Below, piece by piece: positions 33,311-44,576 of a stretch of DNA of 64,000 nucleotides. A program made the position numbers and the translations under genes. The DNA is taken from contig JBITNC010000001.1 of the NCBI GenBank assembly GCA_050084985.1, positions 91,698,001 to 91,762,000 on the forward strand, read 5' to 3'. Numbering within the stretch: position 1 is the stretch's first letter; each line of letters opens with the position of its first letter. Origin of the DNA: Nageia nagi (taxonomy: Eukaryota; Pinophyta). The notes under the pieces are model-generated. The model saw nothing but the letters and a program-made list of their open reading frames with translations. It was not told where the DNA came from and did not search any database.

Positions 33311-34279
33311 AAGGTTAACCAAGCTCCTATTTTGATAAACTTTGGATCTTCTTAGGTACCAATGTTTACTTCTATTTATTCACTGAGACATGATATTTTA
33401 TCTCTAAGTTGGGGAGGCATAGGTGATTCCCCCATTCCTACACCTAAACTCAACCATAAGATTCACAAAAAATATAGCAACAATGTTGGGACCATAATGA
33501 CATCACTCCATTAAATAAGGGAATGATTGATTTTTTAAAATACTAACTACCCAAACCCATGAATGCCCTAACAAAAAATGAATAAAAGAAAGGAAAAAGA
33601 GCAAGAAACTAACTTTAATATTTGCATCATTTGTAAAAATCTCCTCATCAAAATAGGCCTAGTGTCACATGAACCATGTTCTGAGCCTCTTTTCACTCGA
33701 TTTGGGGAACTTACTCCTTGCCCCCAACTTCTTAAGAATAACATCATAATTTCAAAAAACATCCACTTGAACTAGAGTAGTAGGTGGTAAGAATAGATCT
33801 GCATAGTAAGACTATAATTATTCTATAGGACCATGCATCATACCATAATGCAACCACTCATTGAAGATATCTCTAGTGTTGTGTTGTTCATTATTATCAA
33901 CATGTTGTATGGTTGGAGTTGATTAAGGTGTGCTAGGTGTATACTCATCAAATCCAATGTTAGTGGTTCTCTTGTGTTAATCTTTATTTGGGATAGGTTC
34001 TATGATACCCTTCTAGTTCTTACCTATTCCTTTTCCACCATATTGATATTTATGCTTGTATTGGTTAGCAAAAACAAAATCAATAATTTTGAAATGCATA
34101 CTTACTTGAGATGATAAAATTTATGAGATAAAAGCAATCTCTTCATTTTCTAATGGACTTGTTTCCTCTTGATCCTGATATAGCACACTTACATCTGCAA
34201 TAGGATCTTATTATTTCTTAGGAATATTAATCTCACATTTGAGCTCTCTGAAGTTCTTCTAGATATCAATCTCTATATT
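33311..34279 (-). other. Tat-F pol spacer between protease and RT
   Basis: Where Tat elements carry a variable hydrophilic spacer. No domain is visible. Small opposed frames at 33568-33775 are not supported as genes. Confidence 0.4.
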
Positions 34280-34790
34280 CTATATATACCTAGACTTACC
34301 TCTTCCATACTAATGTTTTTAATAGGTGTTGGTGTGTATTCCTCACTTTCAACCAAATCATTTGTGATCTAAAACCTTTTAATTGCTTTACATACATTTG
34401 TAGGGTTTTCTTCTACATGAATAGTAACTTGTTTTCCTTTGTGCATAAATTTAATTGATTGATGCAATGTAGAAGTAATAGCCCTAAGCTTATGGATCCA
34501 TATTCTACCAAGCAATAAGTTATATGGCAATTTCACTTGAAAATATAAAATTTTTGATGAACAATTTTACCTCCTACTTCAATAGGCATAGTAACATAAG
34601 TAAAGCATTTTTTTTATTACTATTAAACCCTTTTATGTTAATTGTAGTTTTTTTCATTTTGACATAAATAAAAGGAAAGTACTTTTACAATAATTCAACT
34701 GAATAAACATTTACATTGTAACCAATATCAATCAATGCTTTTTAAATAGGGACTCCATCAACATTGGTATGGATATATAGGCCTAGATTC
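34280..34790 (-). pseudogene. Tat-F aspartic protease relic
   Basis: On the minus strand near 34755 the frame reads VDGVPI, then KALIDIGYNVNVYSVELL. This fits the retroviral-type protease active-site region of Tat elements ('ALIDNGSALNVCPL'), with Asp and Gly retained and intervening residues changed. Stops follow within 60 codons. Confidence 0.65.
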
Positions 34791-35089
34791 TTTTCTATAA
34801 CATCTTCACTAGGAAATTAATTATCTTAAAAGAAAAGCATGTTACAAACTAGATCTATATCAAGAGTAGTTACTAATTCTATAAATTTAGTAATAAGAAT
34901 ATCCAAATCAACTTTAATCTTTTTTAAGTGCATAAAATAAAGCATCTTTATGATCAACCGATAACTACAAAAGTTCAAAAATACTTATCTTGGCATGAGT
35001 TACCTTTAGTTTCTCAAGGAGTTATTACATAACAAAATTGTGAGGATCTTTGTTCTTTCTGTCATGGCTAGATTAACATTCCCTCTAGT

Positions 35090-36247
35090 GCTTCCTCTCC
35101 TAGTGACATTGTATAGTTCTTGGTTTAATATAACATTCACCATAAATGGTTCAAATTCTTATGATTGAACTATACATGCCTCATACTATATCTTTCCATC
35201 ATATAACAATTTTCATAACTATATCCTTAGGATCATGCAAGCATTCATTTTGTATTCTTTAACCTTGTGATATTTGAAAAATTCTCCTCATTTAACCAAC
35301 TAGGTTTATCATCATGGGAACCTAGTTCTTGTTTTGGATCAAGTTTGAGAAACAATTTTTGTAAGAAATCTATGAATATAATGGTGGGAGCTAAAGGTAA
35401 TCTTGTGTTATTCTTAAAAATTTCTTTGATTGACTCTTTTGCTACTCTTTGGATTGAGGCTATTCTATGGAATGAACCTCTTTGTCTTCCTTTTTCTAAT
35501 ATCTTCCTCCCTTTGTCTCCTTAGAAGGCTTCCCATACTTTAAATCACCCATATCAAGTAAATACTTCTCCTTTTGGGTAAGCCTATGTACAATATCTAT
35601 AAATGGAAGCATCATGTAATCCAAAACTATGAATTTCAATTTAGGATGGATGTTATGAAAAAATATCTATGTGACATGAGACTTAGATAATGGCTCAGGA
35701 ATCATGCTCCATATCTTTTGAAATCTTTGTGCAAACTTATGAAATATTTCATTTAAACCTTGGATAACACTAACTAAATCTAAAATCATCATTTTTATAG
35801 GAGCAAGATATTTGAAATGGATATAGAATTTTGAGACAATTTATGCATAGCAATTAATGGATTTAGTAGGTAAAGATAAGTACCAATTGAGTGCATCACC
35901 TTTGAATATGGTAGGAAAATACTTTTACATCAAATTATCATTTATTTTGAATTTTAATTTGAACTTTATTTTGAAAGCCTTGATAGGAGCCATAGTATCT
36001 CCCTCACCATGATATGAATCTAAGATAGGCTCTCTTGTAGATCTGATGCCCTTGTATTATGAATTTCATCACATAGTGGATTTGAATCCCTAGAAATAGG
36101 AGTAGCAATAATGGACCAACTATTTCCCCCAATGTTGGAGCTATCAATTATATCCTCATTTCCATAAACCAGGTTTTTAAAATTATATATGGTTACCTCA
36201 TCAAATCTATTGATCATGAAAAGAAAATCAATTGGTTCCATTTCCAA
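35090..36247 (-). pseudogene. Tat-F gag relic
   Basis: The frame opens MEMEPIDFLFMINRFDEV at 36247 (75 codons to 36020). Beyond it, the segment IFLPYSKVMHSIGTYLYLL near 35920 matches the retrotransposon Gag core ('F...L.G.A..WY..L'). Located just inside the primer site, as expected. Stops throughout. Confidence 0.65.
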
Positions 36248-36335
36248 GACACTTAAAATACGATATTAGTCCTATAAAAAAACCCAAGGATTTTTGTCAT
36301 AACTAGTGAAGGATCAAGTGATGTATCAAAAATAA

Positions 36336-36348
36336 GTTGGGTTCACCA
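36336..36348 (-). other. Tat-F primer-binding site
   Basis: Minus strand TGGTGAACCCAAC, two bases inside the proximal LTR. The same core follows the 5' LTRs of Tat-E (46251-46263) and of the pol-less element (43811-43822). The tRNA species is not assigned. Confidence 0.8.
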
Positions 36349-36350
36349 AT

Positions 36351-37028
36351 TATTATGAACAAAATAATAATAGTTAGGGTTATTTACAACATATTTAATT
36401 TAACCAATTACCACAAAATAGTAGTAAATGATGATATAAAAGATTAAAATGATCTATCAAACTGGATTTATGAAATACATAAATCTATACTTTACTTTTC
36501 ATGATGAATTAAGGTGATATTTAAATGAAATAAGATGAACAATGAGCTTCCCCAAAGAATGGAACCATCAATTTGACCTCAATAAAATGATAGTGCTAGG
36601 ATCCTAGTGGTGCCACTTGGTTACCTTTCCATATTACCTCATCCTTTTGCTCAATATAATCATCAAATCTTTGATACTCAAAATATCATGTACAAATGGA
36701 TGAAAAATATTATAGGAATGTAGAGCTCAGTACATAAAAAGACCTAGATATGATAGGTGGAATTAAGAAACATTAGTCAAGAATGAAAAGAGTAATTTCC
36801 ACCTATCAAGGATTCAAGATCATGTCATAATTGCTTATGCACAACCCCTCCCCCTTTATAGGTAATAGTTCTAGTGTTGAGGCTAATCTTTAGGCTTATT
36901 GTGATACTAAACTAACTTGTCATCATAAAATATAAAGGTAGATGACAATGCACAATGATAAGAGCATTTATTTAATTAAGATAAATAAATCATTTCAAAT
37001 AACTAAAATGGTATTTTAATTAAATAAA
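36351..37028 (-). repeat. Tat-F proximal 5' LTR
   Basis: Complete at its primer-site end but lacks the last 15-20 bases at the other end, where it is fused to the next LTR in the phrase AATAAAATTTTAACC. Confidence 0.88.
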
Positions 37029-37742
37029 ATTTTAACCAAAATAATAATAATTAGGGTTATTTACAACATACCTAATTTAACTAATTACTATGAAATATTA
37101 GTAAATGATGATATGAAAGATTACAATAACCTTATTTACCTTGACCTATCAAACTAGATTTATAAAAGACACAATCTTGTACTTTACTTGTCATGATGAA
37201 TGAAGATGATATTGAACTAAAAGAAGATGAATGATGAGCTTCCCTAAAGAATAAAGCCATCAATTCAACCTCAACCCAATGATAGGGATAGGATCCCAAT
37301 GGTGCCCCTTGGTTACCTTTCCAAATTACCTCATCCTTTCACTTGATGTTATCATCAAACCTTCGATGCTTGAAATATCATGTACAAATGGATGGAAAAT
37401 ATCTTAGGAATGTAGAGATTAGAGTATAAAAAAACCTAGATATGATAGGTGGAATTAAGAAATATTGATCAAGAATAACATAAGTAATTACCACCTATCA
37501 ATGATTCAGGATCATGTCATAATTGCTTATGCACAACCCCTCCACCTTTATAGGTAATAGGTCTAGTATTAAGGCTTCTCTTTAGGCTTATTATGATATT
37601 GAGCTAACTTGTTATCATAAAACATAAAGGTAGATGAGAGTACATAATGATAAGATAATTTATTTAATTAAGATAAATAATTCATTTCAAATAACTAAAA
37701 GGGTATTTTAATTGAATTAAAACTCCTTTTTAGGTGTTAATA
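37029..37742 (-). repeat. Tat-F distal 5' LTR
   Basis: A second LTR in the same orientation directly abutting the first. Its inner end has lost a few terminal bases (TGTTA replaced by TTT-like), its outer end TTTTTAGGTGTTAATA is intact and followed by the candidate target duplication GTTAC. Confidence 0.88.
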
Positions 37743-37767
37743 GTTACATTTAAAAAAAAGGTAGAGC

Positions 37768-37801
37768 TAGAAGCATTCTTATAAATGGAAGAATGCTTCT
37801 A
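37768..37801. other. perfect 13-bp inverted repeat
   Basis: Arms TAGAAGCATTCTT (37768-37780) and its exact complement (37789-37801) around an 8-base loop, in the 101-bp gap between Tat-F and the pol-less element. Stem contains GC pairs and would form a stable hairpin if transcribed. Confidence 0.85.
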
Positions 37802-37843
37802 AACTATGTAGTCCTTAATTATTTGAGGCACCCAAGCTCAATA

Positions 37844-38604
37844 TGTAAAATCTAAATAATTATTTATAGTAACAAATACAGATTACAATATAAGATGTAA
37901 ATCACTTATTGGAGCTACTTGAATAACACCAAGAAAGTGTGCACCTGATATGAGAGAAGAAATCCTCAAGATTTAACTCAATGTATGAAGGATTGGATTG
38001 AATCTAGGGAAAAGTAGTATGAATATTCAATGCATTATATATATGATTGGTACCCTTTATATCTATTACTTTGGATCATAAAGAAGCACATCATGGATGT
38101 TGTGTTAATAGTCACTTCACTCAATGTCTGTTGTAATACTACCACTATTTGAAGTAATAAATATGATAACATGTAATATAAGCTCAAATCATAATATATT
38201 ATAAGATAGGTGGCATTGAGAGACACAATTAGTGTAGTATGATATATGGATAACCACATATCAGAAAGATTCAATAGTGGTTATTGTGTTATGCACCTCA
38301 TTTTATACATGTAAAGATATAGAAGAGAGACTTTAGAGCTAAATTTGAAATAATAATAATAATATCAATAGAATTATATAAGATCATGCAATATTAATAA
38401 TATTATAAATATAATTATAAATTTAAATATGATTAAGAGATATTAGCATTAATTAGCACATGTTTAGCATATGATTAGCATGTTAGTCTTGATATTATAG
38501 ATATTTGCATGATTTAAATAATATATAGCTTAGATACCAAAAATATGTTTTATTAATAAATAAGAAAATAATTGAAATATGATTCACCCCTATTTGGTTA
38601 TGTA
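37844..38604 (-). repeat. 3' LTR of the pol-less element
   Basis: Shares with the other LTR the words AACACCAAGAAAGT, TATGAAGGATTGGAT, AAATAATAATAATAATATCA and GATTTAAATAATATATAGCT. Inner end uncertain by about 15 bases because the terminal GGTCGTTACA is changed to GGTTATGTA. Confidence 0.75.
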
Positions 38605-40156
38605 ATGAAAAACATTGAAATCACATAATATAAACAATGAACGAGAAGTGTACAAAAGTTTTCAACTAGATTTAAAGGGTACTTCCCTAAATGACTTACA
38701 GTTGTTGCCAACTTGTTGCCTCCTCCATGCCCCCTTTTGACTTAGTCACCCTTAGAGAATCCTTGATTGGGGAACTAATGAATAAATAGAGTGAGAAAGA
38801 GAGCTTACAAAATATTAAATAAAATAGCTTGATAGATCATATCTTTTAAAATAGTGTAGCATTATAAAAGCAAAGATACAATGAAATAAGACAAGATCAT
38901 AATACTAAAAGCTTGCTTATATCCCTAAGAAAATGGGTTCTTGTTACTCCAAAGCATTAAAGGGTGCTTTATTTCCCAAGCACATTGATGAAGATAATTT
39001 ATTAATCTTGAAAGATCACCATTGTGAATAATGGTTTAATTAACACCCTAAAGCAAATGAGTTTGATTATGCCCCAAATCTTTGGAAATGAAATCACGGT
39101 CATAGAAGAACTTACAACCTATAAATTTTGACAAAATACTTCTCATGGGAGTTCAATGGGATTTTTGAAAAATATGTAAGTAGAACATGTCATGCATTAA
39201 TAAGATAATTACAAATATAATTGATGTAAAACATAAGATAAATAACATATTTTCAAACTATAAAGTGGCCTTTTCTTTTGAAATACCTAATTTTTGATAT
39301 ATAGATTGGTCTAAATAATGTGAATGCCTTAATTACAAAATTTGCATGGTGTGAGTGCCCTTAATTTTGTATAGTTTTCAAAAATAATCTTTTGTAATTA
39401 TTTTAAAATATATAGATATATGCAATATGAGTAATTTTAAATGGTATACTATACCTATACTTATGTTCCCTTGAATTTATTGCTTTGAATTGATTTGTAT
39501 AGTGTTGACACTATGGATACTGAACTACAATAATGTGGATGCCCCCCTTACTAATAATATGAACTTTACCTAAATAATTTGATATCAAATTCCTTCTTAT
39601 TTTTGATTTTGAACTTTGAACCCTACCTTCTGAATTTGATACTTGATTTCTTTCCTACTCTAGCAAAAACTGAATTTGCCCCTAGTTGAATTCTTTCTAT
39701 CTCTAAATTTGCCTTGAATTGAAACTAAACCTACCACCAGTTGCAACTAAGTTTACTTTATTCTAATTTTGATTCCTACACTTATACTTATGTTGAACCT
39801 ATTTATTTGTTTATAGTTTCTTCTTTTTCTTTTGTAATGGTGTGGATGTCATTAATTGATATTTTTCATAAGATATAATAACTACACACAATACTATTCC
39901 AGACATAAGATATTTGATTAACATAGTAAATTTTAGAATCTTGATAAGAGAAGGAAGATAAGAAATATTTTATCAAAGAAGAAAACTTGATGAAATGATG
40001 AGGATAAAAGATGTAAATATCAAAGAAGAAGCAAAATAAATTGATGAAAAAGATGAAGATGAAAAAATGGTAGGATTGAAAAACATGATGTGATTTTTCA
40101 TATTGATCAAATGTATGCAAGGGATAGCCTATATGATATGCAAAATGATAAACTAT
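38605..40156. other. interior of pol-less element, left part
   Basis: No gene seen. Contains a moderately GC-rich patch at 38690-38780 and otherwise AT-rich sequence. The minus-strand frame at 39866-40216 is rich in F, Y, I and H and looks like a composition artefact; it also crosses the start of the nested copia. Confidence 0.45.
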
Positions 40157-40333
40157 TTTTGGAATGTATAATGCATTATTGTAAAGGTTTTGTAATAATC
40201 CTCTTTGTAAATTCACTAATAATTAATGGTATCATTTAATACCTTAAGTATTTAAGTGATTATGATAATGTAACTTATCCTACACTCCATGTCATGAGCA
40301 TGCCACTTAGGTAAAAGGGAGTTGCATGTCATG
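40157..40333 (+). repeat. partial 5' LTR of the small copia
   Basis: Matches the first 177 bases of 41543-42043 closely (GCATTATTGTAAAGGTTTTG and following), then stops matching after CATGTCATG. Confidence 0.9.
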
Positions 40334-40852
40334 GAATCCTTTTTATCATGCAGAGTAAGAGTGTGCTAGAAGAGAAATGGAAGAGGTTGCTTGATGTTAG
40401 GAGGGTATCAAATCCCTTGGATTCCCCTTATCATGAATTACTCTGGCTATATAATAGGATAGGTGATATTAGTAGAGAGGAGATTTCATATCAAGAAGGA
40501 GGAGGTTTTAGTAAGGGGAGAGAGAGATGTGCTAAGGGAAGGCCAACCAAATCAATGGATGAGTAGTGGAAGAAAAAATACACTACATTTAGGCTATAAG
40601 GGTTTAAAAATGCTAACAAATGGGTGCAACGATTGTAAGAAGGTAAGAGGTAGAAGGGGGAATCCATGGAGCTAACGATAGAGAGGAGGAGCCAAGTTGT
40701 TAGAAATAGAGGGGAGGAGCTAGTCAACTTCACTACCACCCCCAAGAATTATTTTTTTATTAAAAAAATACAAAATCCTCCTCTTTTTAATAGAAAGGTT
40801 TTTTAAAAATAATATATGCCTCCTCATAATTGAACAAGAAAAGAAGTTTTTT
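40334..40852 (+). other. 519-bp foreign segment in the small copia
   Basis: No similarity to copia-A. Strongly purine-rich on + (repeated GGAGG and GAGAG words) and less AT-rich than surroundings. A 72-codon frame at 40348-40566 (begins MQSKSVLEEKWKRLLDV) and an overlapping frame at 40463-40675 are open but unrecognised. Could be captured host sequence or a rearranged internal region. Confidence 0.5.
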
Positions 40853-41532
40853 TGCTATATAGTGTTGATTTTGTTGTACACATTTGTGGTAAGTTTACTC
40901 TACATGAGGAACTTATTGTTCAATTTTTTTTTTGAGAAAAAGATTGGCCAATATAGAATTATTTAGTTATCCATGTGTGAGAAACTTGTATATGTCTTTT
41001 GGCATTGATCAATTATCCATATGTGAGAAACTTATATGTGCATTTTGTTTTGCTCGATTTTGTTATGATAATCAACACATGTTCTATATACAATAGGTGA
41101 TTATGCAATTTTGGTTTGACATATTTGTAATGAATTATAGAGCACCATTAATCAATTTATGGTGACATTGTTTGATACATATATCTTTTTTTATATGAAT
41201 GTGTTGCATATAATTGATCTTTTTATTTGAGCTACTTATGACTTGTAGGTTCTCTTGAGATTACAGGTTACTTAATTCAAGTGTGCGGGCTCATAGAGAC
41301 TCATCATGAATTCTAGTTGGATGACTACTTTATGTACATTGAAATGGGTTGTGGTTAATGATTATATTGTAAACTATTTGATAAAATGGTAAATTAGTAA
41401 GTATCAAGCTAAGATCTTGCTTACTTCACAAAGATGTAAAAATTTCTCATCTCTAATTGTATCTTTTTGAAGGAAAACTCTCTTAATCTCTCTCTTTCTT
41501 CTCTCTTATTCACTCTATCCCAATATTGCATT

Positions 41533-42043
41533 AAAGGAGGGGTGTTAGAATGTATAATGCATTATTGTAAAGGTTTTGTAATAATCCTCTTTGTAAATTC
41601 ACTAATACTTAATGGTATCATTTGATACCTTAAGTTTTTAAGTGAATATGATAATGTAACTTGTCCTACACTCAATATCATGAGCATGTCCCTTGAGTAA
41701 AAGGGAGTTGCATGTCATGCCTTTGTACATTGGTTAAAAGGGTGATCCAAATGGGTATTTTGGCCTATAAATAGAAGACCCCCTCTTTTTGATCACTCAT
41801 AAATTTGTGAAGTAAAGTTATATTCTAAGATAGTGATTAAATGATGAAGTAGGAGAATTATAAGAGAGTTATGTTTGTGAATGAAGTAAGATCTAGTTAG
41901 TGGATGTACTCCTAGTTGGAGGAACCACTTTATCTCTTGAGTCATTTTGTGAGATTGTCTTCTTGAGTTATCTTGATGTTAGATTAATATTCCATAAGAT
42001 CTTGGTAGTTTAGGATTGTATTAGTTATACTTCATCCCCTTCA
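41533..42043 (+). repeat. polypurine tract and 3' LTR of the small copia
   Basis: AAAGGAGGGG (41533-41542) precedes the LTR start TGTTAGAATG at 41543. TATA box CTATAAATA at 41765-41773. Ends CCTTCA at 42043, next to the ACTAT duplication. Confidence 0.9.
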
Positions 42044-42048
42044 ACTAT

Positions 42049-43810
42049 AATGTACTAGAGGGTGGTAAAAGCACCACTATCATAAAGAAGATAACCACAT
42101 TTTTTTAGACTTTCACGTATATAATCCTTTTCCATTAGCATTTCTTCTCCAAATTCATGGATCATATGAATCTATTGAGTTTGCTACAATAGTTTAAAAT
42201 ATTTATTTTGTGATAATATATTAAGAGATAGAATCATCAATTTATACTTATAAAGGGACCAATGTTTTTGCTTTCTATACTCCTATAACCAAATCTCAAC
42301 TGGATTTAACTAAACTAAAATCTTTTCATATTTTTTCATACCTTACCAATCAAATTTTTCTTTTCTATTTTCTATGGTTGAACCAAATCTATGATATTAA
42401 CATCAATTTTGTAATTTTTTTATTGTGCACGCAATTTCTATCTATGGTTTTTTTAAATGTTCCTAGATTGGTTGAGCAAATTTTATATTTTGGCATAATG
42501 TAGGAATCATTATTTTGTAAATGTTTTTGAGGTATTTGTGAATTAATCTAACCCTAATTTGTATCAATAAAGTTATTTCTACTTTAAAAACTAGAATATT
42601 GATGTTCTTGACTTTCACTACTATCAATGAAATATTTTCTTTGAATTATATAAATGCAATGATCCTTTGTACTAAGATTTTCTAATAATAGCTTTATTTT
42701 TTGGTAAAAACATTTTCTTTGGAAGAATTATTGCTATTTGTTATTTAAATAATTATATGTAGTAATGCCCAATAATAAATAAGGATTAGCCAACATATAT
42801 TTTTTTATTTTCTTAAGTTGATCTTGAAATGCTAATTTTTCAAATGCAATATCATCGATTTCAAACTTTTTAATAGCAACTTGATATTTTATGTGGTTGA
42901 ATCTACTTCAACCACATAATCATCATCATTACTATTAGTATCATTATCATTTTCATGGTTAATGGTCGACCTATCATTTTATTTTAAAGGATTTATTTAT
43001 CTTGATTCTCTCTAGGCATTTCTTCTTTAACATAAAATCCAAATGTCTCACCTAGCATATTCTATCATCCATAAAAATAATCTCTTTACGATATAATAAA
43101 ATGGAATATCTATAATTTTCAAGAAAATAGATGAAATATGGAGATTTATGCAACTTTAGACTATGTAAGATTAAAAATAACTTACTAACATGCATATCTA
43201 TGATGTGGGATAGGTTTTATGATTCTAGAACTTCCTAAAATCAAGAAAATAAATTAAAAAATTTAGGATTTTGTGGAAACATGTTTTATTTAAAAGTGGA
43301 CAACCTATAGGAATCTAGATGAAATGCATGCATTAAGCCTAAATCACTCTTGAAAAGTTTTTTAGTATGATGACCTATGGTTTTGGTAAGTTTTTATCAT
43401 GAAACAAGTCACCAAATAGTTGTAAATATTTTTTAAAATTTAGGGATTTTTAATGTGATATTTTCTATAAAACTATTCTTAGTATTAATCAAAATATGCA
43501 ATTCTAGGCCTTGAAAAATCAAACAACTTTCCTAATTATAATTATCTATGGTTGAACATAATTTATCTAGTTTTATATATCACTAAATTGAATAAAATGA
43601 CCTCCAAAATCTTAGTTTTTCTATAAAAATATTTTTTTTTAGAAAATAAGAAATTCTCTAATTTTTTTACTAATATCAAAGCAATATAATTTTCTAATTT
43701 TGGAGAAAATTAGTTCAACCAAAAAGAAAACAAAACCAAGTATTTCTAATGCAAGACTTCATAGAAAAAGTAATGCCCTAAAATAAAAATTCTAAGATTT
43801 GTAAGATCAA
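42049..43810. other. interior of pol-less element, right part
   Basis: No gene seen on either strand; very AT-rich with poly-T and poly-A runs. This would be the leader-side interior of the element. Confidence 0.45.
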
Positions 43811-43822
43811 TCAGGTTCACCA
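43811..43822 (-). other. primer-binding site of the pol-less element
   Basis: Minus strand TGGTGAACCTGA, four bases inside the 5' LTR. Shares TGGTGAACC with the Tat-F and Tat-E sites, then differs. Confidence 0.65.
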
Positions 43823-43826
43823 AAAA

Positions 43827-44576
43827 TGTAAACTCTAAATAATGATTTATAATAATAAATATAATAAATACAAATCTACAATATAAGGTGCAAATCAGTT
43901 ATCAATGCTAACTAAATAACACCAAGAAAGTTTGCACCTAATATTAGATAATCAATCCTTAAGATGTGACTCTATTTATGAAGGATTGGATAGAATTTGG
44001 GGTGAAGTAGTATGGATATTCAATGACCTAGATCTATGCCTAGTGCCCTTCAAATCTATTGCTCTAGATCGTAAAGAAGCACAATGTGGATGTTGTGTTA
44101 ACAATCACCTCATTTCATGCATGTCATAAGACTACTAATATTGGAATCAATAAAGATGATATCATGTAACATAAAATCAAAGAATAAAATATTCTTAGAT
44201 ATATGACATTAGGAGATACCATTAGTATAGTATGATGTATGGAAGATGACTTATCAAAGAGATCTAATAGTGATTATTATGTTGTATGCCTTCTTTTATA
44301 CCTACAAAGAAATAGAATAGAGTTAGAGCCAAATTTGAAATAATAATAATAATATCAATATAATTATAGAAGACCTTACAATATTAATGATATTATTAAT
44401 ATAATTCTAGATATAAGTATGATTAAGAGATATTGACCTTGATTACCATATGTTTAGCATATGATTAATACATTAGTATTGATATTATAGATATTTGCAT
44501 GATTTAAATAATATATAGCTTAGATACATATAATATGATTTATTAATAAATAAAAAATATTTTTTAGGTCGTTACA
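43827..44576 (-). repeat. 5' LTR of the pol-less element
   Basis: 750 bp; on the minus strand starts TGTAACGACC and ends TTTACA. The open frame at 43932-44129 is not supported as a gene because the matching LTR copy does not preserve it. Confidence 0.82.

Larger units (their letters stand above)
28533..37742 (-). mobile_element. Tat-F: complete Ty3/gypsy Tat-lineage element with tandem 5' LTRs
   Basis: Minus-strand order: LTR 37742-37029, second LTR 37028-36351, primer site, gag, protease, RT, RNase H, archaeal-type RNase H, integrase, 3' untranslated repeats, 3' LTR 29206-28533. RT-RNase H-integrase order marks Ty3/gypsy; the extra RNase H before integrase marks the Tat group. Flanks are GTTAT (28528-28532) and GTTAC (37743-37747), a 4/5 match consistent with an aged 5-bp target duplication around the whole unit. 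All frames are heavily decayed. Same family as Tat-B. Confidence 0.9.
40157..42043 (+). mobile_element. internally deleted copia-A relative with foreign insert
   Basis: Starts TTTTGGAATGTATAATGC and ends CCTTCA, flanked by identical ACTAT on both sides (40152-40156, 42044-42048), a clean 5-bp target duplication. Structure: 177 bp of 5' LTR, a 519-bp segment absent from copia-A, the copia-A 3' untranslated region from about 40853, polypurine tract, full 3' LTR. It lacks primer site, gag and pol and so is non-autonomous. It lies inside the pol-less element and is younger than it. Confidence 0.88.
37844..44576 (-). mobile_element. large non-autonomous LTR element (LARD-like), no pol
   Basis: Direct LTRs of about 750 bp at 37844-38604 and 43827-44576 and a primer-site core at 43811-43822 show an LTR element on the minus strand. 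Flanks CAATA (37839-37843) and CAATC (44577-44581) match 4/5. After removing the nested copia (40157-42043) the interior is about 3.3 kb and I find no gag, protease, RT or integrase motif on either strand; only short open frames occur. Interior examined: 38605-40156 and 42044-43810, both AT-rich and unrecognised. Probably moved by Tat proteins in trans. Confidence 0.75.

Noticed and set aside
39866-40216. 116-codon minus-strand frame rich in Y, F, H, I.
   Set aside because: It runs across the left end of the inserted small copia, so it cannot be an old gene, and it has no recognisable domain.
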